Positions 1-7,931 are shown, counted from the first letter of the stretch. The stretch: 20,928 bases of DNA from CAYXNZ01 sp964553705 (GCA_964553705.1 CAZKKV010000015.1:1-20928), one strand, 5' to 3'. The notes: generated by a model not told the origin, from the letters alone. Numbers and translations are program-made.

Positions 1-1371
1 TAAATGACCAACTAAACCGATATTTGGACCTTCTGGAGTAGCAATTGGACAAATACGGCTATAATGAGTTGTATGTACATCACGAACTTCAAAACCGGCT
101 CGTTCTCTGGTTAATCCACCAGGTCCCATAGCTGACAATCTTCGTTTGTGCTCAAGTTCAGCTAGGGGATTTGTTTGATCCATGAATTGAGATAACTGTG
201 AAGACATAAAAAATTCTTTCACCACGCCAATCACCGGCCGAGCGTTAATTAACTTATTCGGCGTAATGATATCTACGTCCATAATACTCATTCTGTCTCT
301 AATAATCCTTTCCATACGCGCCAAACCGACTCTGAATTTATTTTGAATCAATTCACCGATTGCTCTAACGCGTCGATTGCCCAAATGATCAATATCATCC
401 TCTGTTTCTTGAGTTATATTTTTTTTAATTACTTCCTTGATAATAGCAATCAAATCTTCTCGACGTAAAATTCTATTTTCTTTTGTATTGGGTATGTCAA
501 AACCAAATCGCTTATTGAGTTTATAGCGACCAACTCGATCAAAATCATAACGGTCAAATCTAAAAAACATAGCATGAATCAATTGTCGAGCATTGTCAGT
601 CGTAGCCAAATCACCTGGTCTAATTCTTTTGTAAACTTCCTTAAGTCCTTCAGCTTCATTTTTTGCAATATCTTTGGCAATAGTTGCTTCAATATAATCA
701 ATTTCTCCAAAACTTTGGCCTTCTTCCCTTTTAACAGCTATCTCATTTTTGTCAGAGAATAATTCTTTTATTTCTTCATCGCTAGAATAACCAAAAGCGC
801 GCAACAAAGAAGTAATCGCCACTTTTCTTTTTCGATCTATTCTAACCCATATCACACCGTTGATATCAGTTTCAATTTCAAGCCAAGCACCTCGATTAGG
901 AATAACCTTTGCACCATAATATTTCTTGCCTTTTATAAATTCTGAAGTAAAAATAACTCCCGCGCTTCTAATTAACTGAGAAACAACAACTCTTTCAATA
1001 CCATTAACAATAAAGGTGCCATTCTCAGTCATTAAAGGAAAGTCACCAAGAAATACTTCTTGAGTGGTGCTAAAATTGGTTTTTTTATTTGATAGTTTAG
1101 CTTTGACGCGCAACGAAGCTTCGAAAGTAATATTTTTTTCTTTACTTTCCACTTCACTGAATTTAGGTTCGTCAAAACAATAATCAACAAAGTTAAGCTC
1201 CATGTCTCGCCCGATAAAATCAGTTATCGGGTTTACCTCTTCAAACAAATCTGCCAAACCTTTTTCCAAAAACCACTTATAAGAATCCTTTTGTATTTCA
1301 ATTAAATCAGGCAGAGGTATAGCCCTGCTTGAATCTATAAAAAATTTACGGACGTCAGGATTATTTGGCAT
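1..1371 (-). CDS. rpoB: RNA polymerase beta subunit, N-terminal 457 residues (runs off left edge)
   Basis: Catalytic beta subunit of DNA-dependent RNA polymerase. I translated the strand from an ATG at 1371; the frame stays open to base 1, so only the first 457 codons are present. It starts MPNNPDVRKFF and contains the protrusion and lobe regions. The rifampicin-cluster segment SSQLSQFMDQ begins at about residue 390, followed by HKRRLSAMGPGGLTRERAGF and then TPEGPNIGL. D398, H408 and S413, matching E. coli D516, H526 and S531, are the drug-sensitive residues. One oddity is CPIATPEGPN where E. coli has CPIETPEGPN. The gene is preceded by a 0.5-kb leader with its own promoter, and the gene upstream is a Mur ligase, not the common rplJL pair. 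No clear Shine-Dalgarno site precedes the ATG. Identity is certain from sequence similarity; the missing C-terminal part cannot be judged. Confidence 0.98.
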   Translation of the reverse strand, partial: MPNNPDVRKFFIDSSRAIPLPDLIEIQKDSYKWFLEKGLADLFEEVNPITDFIGRDMELNFVDYCFDEPKFSEVESKEKNITFEASLRVKAKLSNKKTNFSTTQEVFLGDFPLMTENGTFIVNGIERVVVSQLIRSAGVIFTSEFIKGKKYYGAKVIPNRGAWLEIETDINGVIWVRIDRKRKVAITSLLRAFGYSSDEEIKELFSDKNEIAVKREEGQSFGEIDYIEATIAKDIAKNEAEGLKEVYKRIRPGDLATTDNARQLIHAMFFRFDRYDFDRVGRYKLNKRFGFDIPNTKENRILRREDLIAIIKEVIKKNITQETEDDIDHLGNRRVRAIGELIQNKFRVGLARMERIIRDRMSIMDVDIITPNKLINARPVIGVVKEFFMSSQLSQFMDQTNPLAELEHKRRLSAMGPGGLTRERAGFEVRDVHTTHYSRICPIATPEGPNIGLVGHL

Positions 1372-1410
1372 AAAATTTATCGTATATTAAAGTGAGTTAA
1401 TTTAATGAAT

Positions 1411-1440
1411 ACAAAAAATTCTCAATTTTTTTAAATTGAG
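1411..1440 (-). promoter_or_regulatory. Terminator-like hairpin close to the rpoB start
   Basis: On the minus strand CTCAATTT and AAATTGAG form a perfect 8-bp stem (1440-1433 with 1428-1421) around an AAAA loop, followed by AATTTTTT. The stem is AT-rich and therefore weak. It lies about 40 bases upstream of the rpoB ATG, so it would act inside the leader as an attenuator or pause site and not at a gene end. Confidence 0.45.
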
Positions 1441-1569
1441 TTGCTAAAATCTTTTTTAATTAATTGAGATTTTTGCCACTTATTTGAAGCTTGATGAATA
1501 AGCGTGCATGGGGGAATGAGTTTTTATTTTTATTTTTGAAAATTTTTATGGAAAATTGTTTATAAAAAC

Positions 1570-1640
1570 AAAAAAACGGCTTTTATGCACTTAATTATAT
1601 TTATGCAATTTTTTACCCGACCATAAACGGGGCCGTTTTT
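1570..1640 (-). promoter_or_regulatory. Possible structured leader element with attenuator-like stem, rpoB 5' UTR
   Basis: On the minus strand AAAAACGGC (1640-1632) pairs perfectly with GCCGTTTTT (1580-1572), and the 3' arm runs into seven T residues. Inside, CCCG/CGGG (1631-1628 with 1619-1616) forms a second stem stacked directly on the first, and TGCA/TGCA (1607-1604 with 1589-1586) could form a third. The result resembles a three-way junction closed by a terminator stem. I do not recognise a named riboswitch or ribosomal-protein leader. The function as an attenuator is inference. Confidence 0.4.
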
Positions 1641-1719
1641 ACAAACACTCTAAATTTTTATATTACTTTATAATTTTTACCAACTTTTTCTTTCAAAGCC
1701 TTTTCCAATATTAACAATA

Positions 1720-1737
1720 ATTATAGCAACTTGTCAA
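1720..1737 (-). promoter_or_regulatory. Extended -10 promoter for rpoB
   Basis: The minus strand has TGCTATAAT at 1728-1720, a perfect extended -10 box (TGN followed by TATAAT). A TTGACA at 1737-1732 is too close to serve this -10, but could pair with TAATAT at 1713-1708 (18-base spacer). Either choice starts transcription around 1700-1713 and leaves a leader of about 330-340 nt before rpoB. Confidence 0.6.
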
Positions 1738-1821
1738 GACTTTTTCTCTTTATTTTAATTATTTTATTAATAAACTATTTTTAAACTAATATTAGCAAAA
1801 TAAAAACATTTTACTTTTTTT

Positions 1822-1848
1822 AAAAAAATGGATAAACATATTTATCCA
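1822..1848 (-). terminator. Intrinsic terminator of the ruvA-femX-murE unit
   Basis: TGGATAAA and TTTATCCA form a perfect 8-bp stem around a 4-base loop, followed on the minus strand by seven T residues. It sits 35-60 bases downstream of the murE-like stop codon. The plus strand of the same sequence contains TTATCCACA, a DnaA-box match that the hairpin explains in part. Confidence 0.75.
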
Positions 1849-1882
1849 CAAACCATAAACCAATAATTTTTAGCTTAATAAA

Positions 1883-3289
1883 CTAATTTTGGTTTTTTAT
1901 TATCTCTTCTCTGGTGACTTGTCTATCATCCCAAGGTATTTTTTTTCCACCAGCAATACATATTGCCTGTTCATTTCCCTTACCGGTAATAATTATTAGG
2001 GAATTATCACTAGCTAAAGATAATGCTTTGGCAATTGCCTCGCGTCTGTCTAAAATTTTAAATAAATTTTTTTTCAGCGTCTTTCCAGCTTTTTCTGCGC
2101 CGATGGCTACCTGATCAATGATAATTTGTGGATCATCGTCATATGGGTCTTCATTAGTTACAATAACTATGTCAGTCATCTCGCCAGCAATCTTTCCTAG
2201 TTTCGGTCTTCGGGAAACATCCCGCCCACCGCCAGCTGAACCCAATACGTGAATTATCTTGTCATGTTTTATTTTATTTAAAGTCTCGTACATTTTTTCT
2301 ACTGCTCTCGGCTCAAAAGCATAATCCACTACCACGGTAAACTTTTGCCCCTCACTAATTTTTTCTAACCGCCCAGGAACACTATGAATACTTTTTAAAC
2401 CTTGAGAAATTTTTTCTAGCGATAGCCCTTGAGACAATCCCAGACAAACGGCATTCATAGCGTTAGTGACGTTAAACTCTCCTAATAATTCCAAATTCAT
2501 TTTCTCACCCTGAACAAAAAAGTTTATTTTATCTTCATTTTCTGCTTCAGTTATTCTCTCGTACTTAATCGTCTCTAAATTTTTTATTTCATTATCCAAC
2601 TTAACATCCTGTCTGCAATAACCATATTTTTTTTCAGCCCAGCAATTCAGAAAAAAAGATGCATACTTGTCATCTAGATTGGCAATGATTGTTTTTTTTA
2701 CTCTACTTAACTCGATTTTTCTAAGACTGCTTTCTACTTTCACTATTTTATTCTTTTCATCAAAATATTTAGTCTGACATTTTTTTAAATGTTCAAACAA
2801 TTTAATTTTTGCCACCTGATAATTTTCAAAACTGCCATGTGAATCAATGTGTTCTGGATAAAGACCAGTAAATATTAAAATATCATAGTTGATAAAACGA
2901 TGTCGCCATTGGCAAATCCCCTCTGATGTAGTCTCAACAACTGCGTACTGACAATCATTGCGTAACATGCTACGTAATATTTTCTGAGTAAAAAATCTAC
3001 CCGGCATTGTCATTTTTTTGTCATTAAGCCATTCTTTTTCTCCATCATTAAACATGGCTGTTGACGTGTAGCCGGTTTTACAACCGCTGGCTTCCAACAT
3101 TTTAGCTATAATGTAGGCACTAGTGGTTTTGCCAGTAGTGCCGGTAACGCCGATAATAATCATCTTTTCACTGGGTCGACCAAAAAAAATAGCTGCCGAC
3201 CAAGCTAATATAAAATGGTAGCTAGGCTGTAGTTTTTTAAATAATTTTTTAGGAATTATCTTTTTAATCAAATACAATAATCTATCCAT
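1883..3289 (-). CDS. MurE-like Mur ligase lacking the N-terminal UDP-binding domain
   Basis: ATP-dependent amide ligase of the Mur family, expected to add an amino acid to a peptidoglycan stem peptide in the cytoplasm. With the ATG at 3289 it is 468 aa. The P-loop VTGTTGKTT is at about 48-56. EHIDSHGSFENYQVAK (about 146-161) matches the segment with the carbamylated lysine, K161. VPGRLEKI, DYAFEP and GSAGGGRDVSRRP of the C-terminal domain follow. MurE normally has about 90 residues before the P-loop that bind UDP; here there are about 46, rich in Lys and hydrophobic residues. The specificity segment reads TNEDPYDDDP where E. coli MurE has DNPR, so the third amino acid cannot be assumed to be meso-DAP. 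An in-frame GTG at 3298 is an alternative start; neither has a clear ribosome binding site. It lies 24 bases after the FemX-like gene. Confidence 0.85.
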   Translation of the reverse strand: MDRLLYLIKKIIPKKLFKKLQPSYHFILAWSAAIFFGRPSEKMIIIGVTGTTGKTTSAYIIAKMLEASGCKTGYTSTAMFNDGEKEWLNDKKMTMPGRFFTQKILRSMLRNDCQYAVVETTSEGICQWRHRFINYDILIFTGLYPEHIDSHGSFENYQVAKIKLFEHLKKCQTKYFDEKNKIVKVESSLRKIELSRVKKTIIANLDDKYASFFLNCWAEKKYGYCRQDVKLDNEIKNLETIKYERITEAENEDKINFFVQGEKMNLELLGEFNVTNAMNAVCLGLSQGLSLEKISQGLKSIHSVPGRLEKISEGQKFTVVVDYAFEPRAVEKMYETLNKIKHDKIIHVLGSAGGGRDVSRRPKLGKIAGEMTDIVIVTNEDPYDDDPQIIIDQVAIGAEKAGKTLKKNLFKILDRREAIAKALSLASDNSLIIITGKGNEQAICIAGGKKIPWDDRQVTREEIIKNQN

Positions 3290-3313
3290 AACATACACTT
3301 TAAAATATAGTAA

Positions 3314-4291
3314 TCAAAATGTTCTTCTTACTTTTCTGACTGTTTTATAAATATTGTACCAGCCAGAATCTGCAATCAAATCAAATGTGCCAGAATATTC
3401 TATTTCTTGCCCGCCAAACCCTTTCTTGAATCTCGTTACCCCTGGCCATTTTTTTTCATCAATACCAAAAAAATCATACCGTTTGAAACCTGCCTTTTTC
3501 GCTGTCGTGATATTGTGCCATTGCAATAAATGAGGAGCCATTAAATTCCGATTTTCGTTGGCGGAAGCGCCATGAATATAGGTGGCTGTATCACCAAAGG
3601 TGGTAATAATATTAACAGCTATTTTTTCACCACGATATTGTGCAAAAACTAACTTTAAAAAACGACTATTCAATTTTAACATTTCTTGATAATATTTTTT
3701 GCCATGCAAACGAAAATTGTCTCGACTATTTGTCTCGCATAAAAGACGCCATAAATCTTCAAAATCACCAACATCGCCTTCAACTATCTTTATTCCCTTT
3801 TTGTCAGCTAAACGAATATTATATCTAGTTTTTTGATGCATTTGCTTTAACAATTCATCTTCGGTTTGGGTTATGTCCAAAATTAAACTTTTTTTTGGCT
3901 CCACGTCCAGAGTTCTTTTTATCGGCAATCGGTAATCGGTAATCGGTAATTCTTCAATCGGTTCAAAACGCATAAAAATTACTCCTTCCTCTTTGGCTAT
4001 TTTTTTTATCTCATCAAATAAAAAATTAATGATTGGTGTTTGATGTTTGGTGCTTTTAAAAATTGGTCCTCTCGGACAAAAGAAATAACTTTTACCCATT
4101 GGTAAAAATTTTTTAACCAAAGTAGCGGTCGCTAAAATTTCTTTATTATCAAAAACACCCAAACGAAATACTTTGCCGGCAACTTTCTCCTGAAACTCGC
4201 CCCACTGCCATGATTGCAAAAATTGACCAGTGCTCTGACTGACAACAAAATCATTTAATTCATTTTGATTTTTAATATCGATTATATTCAT
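3314..4291 (-). CDS. FemAB/FemX-family peptidyltransferase
   Basis: Member of the FemAB family (tandem GNAT fold), which uses aminoacyl-tRNA to add residues to the stem peptide of lipid II at the inner membrane face. It is 325 aa. Family features are the N-terminal FLQSWQWGEFQEK (24-36), FFCPRGPIF (70-78), LILDI-x-MHQKTRYNIRLADKKGI (136-167), and the C-terminal MAPHLLQWHNITTAKKAGFKRYDFFGI and WPGVTRFKKGFGG (251-294). The residue it attaches cannot be read from sequence. Its position between ruvA and a Mur ligase fits cell-wall peptide synthesis. Two short segments, KHQTPI (82-87) and LPITDYRLPI (115-124), are encoded by heptanucleotide tandem repeats and look like in-frame insertions in loops. 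It stops with TGA. Confidence 0.9.
   Translation of the reverse strand: MNIIDIKNQNELNDFVVSQSTGQFLQSWQWGEFQEKVAGKVFRLGVFDNKEILATATLVKKFLPMGKSYFFCPRGPIFKSTKHQTPIINFLFDEIKKIAKEEGVIFMRFEPIEELPITDYRLPIKRTLDVEPKKSLILDITQTEDELLKQMHQKTRYNIRLADKKGIKIVEGDVGDFEDLWRLLCETNSRDNFRLHGKKYYQEMLKLNSRFLKLVFAQYRGEKIAVNIITTFGDTATYIHGASANENRNLMAPHLLQWHNITTAKKAGFKRYDFFGIDEKKWPGVTRFKKGFGGQEIEYSGTFDLIADSGWYNIYKTVRKVRRTF
3921..3948. repeat. Heptanucleotide tandem repeat (ATCGGTA)4 inside the femX-like gene
   Basis: Four consecutive 7-base units, ATCGGCA then three ATCGGTA, followed by a partial unit. On the coding strand they encode the segment around LPITDYRLPI. Since 7 is not a multiple of 3, changing copy number by one would break the frame. 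Confidence 0.85.
4032..4052. repeat. Degenerate heptanucleotide repeat, three units, inside the femX-like gene
   Basis: Plus-strand units ATTGGTG, TTTGATG and TTTGGTG (coding strand CACCAAA, CATCAAA, CACCAAT). They encode KHQTPI. The unit is different from the ATCGGTA repeat 84 bases away. Confidence 0.6.
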
Positions 4292-4332
4292 CCTTTTTTT
4301 TCTAATATAATTATTATCTCTTAATTTTTACT

Positions 4333-4905
4333 TCACAATTTCTTCAAGGCTGCTCTAATCCTGTCTCCGCTATCTTTTATGCCTTGGTCAATCTCGCTTA
4401 AAGCCTGGCGAGCCTGACCAATAGAATAACCTAGGGCTACCAAAGCATCTATCTCATCGCTATTTGCTGTCATGCCGTATTCTTTTTTCCCAGAGCTTAA
4501 ATTCATCGCGCCTATTTTTTCTCTTAATTCCAATACTACTCGTTCAGCTGTTTTCCGACCAATGCCGGAAACCTTGGTTAAAAGCGAAGCATCACCTGAA
4601 GCGATTGATTGTTTAATATCATCTGTTTTAGCAATTGATAACACTCCAACAGCCGATCGTGGACCAATGCCAGAAATCGAAATTAATAACTTGAACAATT
4701 CCAACTCAGCCATAGAGCTAAAACCGTACAAATCCAAGGCGTCTTCCCTGACATATTGATGCGTATATATTTCAATCTCTTGTCCGATGTCAATTTCAGC
4801 AAACATTATCGGCGTAATAAAAACCTGATAACCAACACTACCAACCTCTAAAATCATATAACCATCGCCTTTGTTTATGATTTTTCCACGTAAAAATGAA
4901 ATCAT
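4333..4905 (-). CDS. ruvA: Holliday junction DNA helicase subunit RuvA
   Basis: RuvA tetramers bind four-way DNA junctions and load the RuvB motor for branch migration in recombinational repair. At 190 aa it has the usual length. Residues 1-62 form the OB-fold domain (MISFLRGKI start, DALDLYGF end). Two helix-hairpin-helix motifs follow, LISISGIGPRSAVGVL (74-89) and LTKVSGIGRKTAERVV (109-124). The RuvB-binding domain III is about 148-190, containing VALGYSIGQARQALSEI. No ruvB or ruvC is visible in the window. It is the first gene of a ruvA-femX-murE unit, with 41 bases to the next gene. A TTGCCA-N17-TAAAGT sequence just downstream of the preceding terminator is a possible but weak promoter. 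Confidence 0.97.
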   Translation of the reverse strand: MISFLRGKIINKGDGYMILEVGSVGYQVFITPIMFAEIDIGQEIEIYTHQYVREDALDLYGFSSMAELELFKLLISISGIGPRSAVGVLSIAKTDDIKQSIASGDASLLTKVSGIGRKTAERVVLELREKIGAMNLSSGKKEYGMTANSDEIDALVALGYSIGQARQALSEIDQGIKDSGDRIRAALKKL

Positions 4906-4959
4906 ATTTATACTTAATTACTATTCTACTTTACTATTTTTTAACTAATTTGGCAAACC

Positions 4960-4989
4960 AAAAAGAGCCTGATTGTTCAAGCTCTTTTT
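4960..4989 (-). terminator. Terminator after the polytopic membrane protein gene
   Basis: AAAAAGAGC and GCTCTTTTT form a perfect 9-bp stem around a 12-base loop. It is symmetric and could act in both directions. It lies 33 bases past the stop at 5022 and insulates ruvA from the gene upstream. Confidence 0.8.
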
Positions 4990-5021
4990 CTATATTTTGA
5001 CTTAACTTTAATCTCTTTTTA

Positions 5022-6002
5022 CTAACGACCAACTAACCGCATAATCTTGCTAGCTGCTTTACCGCTTTCAAGTTGAAGAAATAGGTCTGTCCATGAAACA
5101 ATCTGAAAAACAGCCAAAAGCGCTCCAGTTAAAACTATTACCGCCAAAAAACTTATGGTAGCAATAAAAAACATTAGCCAAAAGCCAGTCAAGGAAAAAA
5201 GATAATAGAAAACAAAACCCAAGAATAAAAACGGTACGGTCAAAGTAAGGATAATCAAAACAACTGCCAGTCCAACCATCAAATTTATAAAAAATAAGAT
5301 AAAAGCCATTTCAAAACTAACTAACCAATTCTCGATAAATAAATTCCAACCATTTTTTATTGATTCAAAAAAACTGCTTTTTTTAATCACTAGATAAGCA
5401 ACAGCGTACTTGGACATAAAAGATAATCCAATCGCCAGAGGAACAAAAATGATAAACGCTATTACGTAAACAAAATTAGCTGTTAATAAATTAAATTTCC
5501 CAACAGTAAGAATAACTGGCAAACTTATTAAAATAAAAATTAGGGATATGACAATCTTAACCAAAAAATTTATACCCAAAGCTGGCCAAAAATATTTTAC
5601 CCCACTAGCCACTCCATCTTGAAATTGACTGTTCTTTTTTTTGATGATAGAGGCGGAATTATTGACCAAGGCTATCTGAGAAGCGATTACCAACCATAGT
5701 AAAAATCCCAGAAGAACTAATACGGTTAACAAAATTAACAATACAAGAATCATGGATAGAGAATCTTCAACTATTAGCACCTTCATATTGTCGAGTGCTT
5801 GCCAGCTAAAAATTCCTGTAGCTGAAAATCTTTCCCAGCCAGCCCAAATATTATTGCCTGCTCTACCGTCAAAACTTTTGGTTAAAATCTCATAACCAGC
5901 CCCATTGCCAAGCAAAGCGGCGAAAATACCAAAAAACCACAAATATTTATTGCGCCAAGAGATTGTCCATGCTTGTTTTAAAATATTTCGATATAAAAAC
6001 AT
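5022..6002 (-). CDS. Polytopic membrane protein of unknown function
   Basis: I do not recognise a named function. The start at 6002 is chosen because AGGAGG lies 7 bases before that ATG; a further in-frame ATG at 6065 has no ribosome binding site and overlaps the promoter. This gives 326 aa. The sequence starts MFLYRNILKQAWTISWRNKYLWFFGIFAALLG, then a soluble loop (about 36-80), and about six hydrophobic segments near 84-108, 142-168, 176-196, 228-252, 254-272 and 276-305, with a basic tail. A hydrophilic loop KKKNSQFQDG lies near 121-130. The N-terminal pattern (amphipathic helix with W-R-N-K-x-L-W-F) resembles widespread uncharacterised membrane proteins of Patescibacteria. It sits between ftsH and ruvA with its own promoter and terminator, so it is probably monocistronic. 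Confidence 0.8.
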   Translation of the reverse strand: MFLYRNILKQAWTISWRNKYLWFFGIFAALLGNGAGYEILTKSFDGRAGNNIWAGWERFSATGIFSWQALDNMKVLIVEDSLSMILVLLILLTVLVLLGFLLWLVIASQIALVNNSASIIKKKNSQFQDGVASGVKYFWPALGINFLVKIVISLIFILISLPVILTVGKFNLLTANFVYVIAFIIFVPLAIGLSFMSKYAVAYLVIKKSSFFESIKNGWNLFIENWLVSFEMAFILFFINLMVGLAVVLIILTLTVPFLFLGFVFYYLFSLTGFWLMFFIATISFLAVIVLTGALLAVFQIVSWTDLFLQLESGKAASKIMRLVGR

Positions 6003-6053
6003 ATATTTTCCTCCTGCTCGCGATATTAAACGCGGTTTATTTATTATGCCTAT

Positions 6054-6062
6054 ATTATAACA
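6054..6062 (-). promoter_or_regulatory. Extended -10 promoter for the polytopic membrane protein gene
   Basis: The minus strand reads TGTTATAAT, a perfect extended -10 box; no good -35 is present 17 bases upstream, as is common for this class. Transcription would start near 6047. The short leader includes a CGCG-N8-CGCG inverted repeat followed by the strong AGGAGG site. Confidence 0.6.
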
Positions 6063-6083
6063 CAAATAAAAATGTTTTTATAG

Positions 6084-7903
6084 CTATTTTTTACGACCAA
6101 CTATTTTCTCAAACTCATCTTTCTCCAAAGTCTCTTTTTTGAGCAAAAGCTTAACAACGTTTTCTAACTCCTTATGTTTTTCCCGAATGACTCCCTGTGC
6201 CCGATGAGCCGCTCTATCAATATAATTTGCTATCTCCTTATCAATCTGCTCAGCAATTTTTTCACTATAATCTCTTTGCTCATGAATTTCCCTACCTAGA
6301 AATATCATATCTTCTTTCTCGCCAAAAGTTCGCAAACCCAATGTTTCACTCATGCCATAGTCAGTGATTAATTTTCTAGCCAAAGAAGTCGCACGACGCA
6401 AATCTGATGTAGCGCCAGTTGTTACCTCGCCAAAAATTTCCTTTTCCGCCAAATAGCCAGCTAACAAAACCGCCAGCTCTTCAAGAAATTCTTGTTTAGT
6501 ATGCATATGCTTGTCCGTAGTCGGTAACTTGATAGTATAGCCACCGGCTTGACCTCGAGCAATAATAGATATCTTATGTACTGGATCAGTGTTCGGTAAA
6601 AAATGAGCGACAACAGCGTGTCCAGCTTCATGATAAGCAGTAATTTTTTTTCTTTTTCTGACAATACGCGAGATTTTCTTTCTGGTCCAAGCATAACTTT
6701 TTCAATTGACTCCAATAATTCACCCATCTCAATAATTTTTTTGTTTCTTCTAGCTGCTAGGATAGCTGCCTCATTCAACAGGTTGGCTAAATCAGCCCCA
6801 GTAAAACCAGGTGTTCGTTCAGCTACTTTACGCAAACTCACTTCTTTACCCAAAGGTTTTTTCTTGGCATGAACTTTCAAAATGGCTTCCCGATCAGCAA
6901 TATCAGGTTCGTCGATTATCACTCGACGGTCAAAGCGACCAGGGCGAAGCAAAGCTGGGTCCAATACGTCTGGACGATTAGTTGCTGCCATAACAATTAC
7001 ATTTACATTTTGATCAAATCCATCCATCTCAACCAATATCTGATTCAATGTCTGTTCTCGTTCATCATGCGAACCGCCTAGTCCAGCGCCTCTTTTACGT
7101 CCGACTGCGTCAATCTCGTCGATAAAGATAATACAAGGCGCATTCTTTTTTGCTCGCTTGAATAAATCTCTAACTCTTGAAGCGCCAACACCAACGAACA
7201 TCTCGACAAATTCTGAACCAGATATACTGGAAAAAGGCACATTAGCTTCTCCAGCGACAGCCCGAGCTAATAATGTCTTACCTGTTCCAGGACCACCGAG
7301 AAGCAAGACACCACGCGGTATACGCGCTCCCAATTCAGAGAATTTTTTTGGAAATTTCAAAAATTCAACCACTTCTTTTAATTCTTCTTTGGCTTCTTTG
7401 ACGCCTGCGACATCTTTGAAAGTCACTTTATCTTTCTTTTCTTTGGAAAATTCTTTTGCCTGTGATTGGCCAAACATCATCGCTTTGGAATTTGCTCCTT
7501 GGACAGACCGCATCATAAAATAAAGAAAAACACCGATAAGTAAAAACGGCAGAAGAAAAGGCAACAAAACAGTCAACCAATAATCAAATCCTTCGTTTTC
7601 TTTAATTTCCAGTTTTATAGCTGCTATTTTTTCAATATCTACGTTAAAATTTTTAACCAAATCGGAAAAAGTTTCTCCAGCTTCTTTTTTAACAATTTCT
7701 TCTCGACCATCTTTTAAAAATACCGACATTTCACTCCCTTTAACATCAATCCTTTCTACTTCAGCGTTGTTTATCTGAAAAATTAATGTCTCCAAACCGA
7801 CCTTTTCAACACTTTTGTCGAGCGGAACAAATGAGCTAAACAGCGCAGCTAACACTAAAAATACAAAAAAGAAAATTAAAAAATTTTTTACTAAATTTTT
7901 CAT
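6084..7903 (-). CDS. ftsH: ATP-dependent zinc metalloprotease FtsH, frame interrupted (-1)
   Basis: Membrane-anchored AAA+ protease that extracts and degrades membrane and regulatory proteins. The first frame (7903-6461) encodes a TM helix at about 5-25, an exported domain, a second TM at about 108-131, Walker A GGPGTGKT (203-210), pore segment FVEMFVGVG (232-240), Walker B IIFIDEID (258-265) and the second region of homology (305-326). After SEKEKK (residue 420) it leaves the family and would end at 480 aa with 60 unrelated residues. Stepping back one base at the A8 run (6651-6644) continues as ITAYHEAGH and then open to 6084: total 606 aa, normal for FtsH. Zinc ligands would be H425 and H429, with D501 in TTGATSDL. 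The protease half is well conserved over 186 codons, which argues against old decay. Whether the shift is programmed, mutational or a sequencing error is not decidable here. Confidence 0.95.
6644..6651 (-). other. A8 run, candidate slippery site in ftsH
   Basis: In the zero frame the codons are GAA AAA AAA TTA, so the run contains A_AAA_AAA, a standard -1 slippery heptamer. Slipping restores the HEAGH-containing frame. I saw no convincing upstream Shine-Dalgarno-like stimulator and no strong stem immediately downstream, which weakens the ribosomal model; transcriptional slippage needs only the run itself. Confidence 0.6.
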
Positions 7904-7931
7904 CTATTTATCATCTAATAATTACTATAAA

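Larger units (their letters stand above)
1372..1882 (-). other. Long rpoB leader and murE downstream region, non-coding
   Basis: About 510 bases without a credible gene. Reading the minus strand, it holds in order the murE-like terminator, an AT-rich stretch, an extended -10 promoter, a terminator-like stem closing a possible three-way junction, and a second terminator-like hairpin 40-70 bases before the rpoB start. Short ATG-initiated frames here stop after a few codons and lack ribosome binding sites. Confidence 0.7.

Noticed and set aside
1842..1850. TTATCCACA, a perfect DnaA box, in an AT-rich region
   Set aside because: Single copy, no dnaA, dnaN or cluster of boxes nearby, and most of it is explained as one arm of the murE terminator. 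A lone 9-mer match is expected by chance at this base composition.
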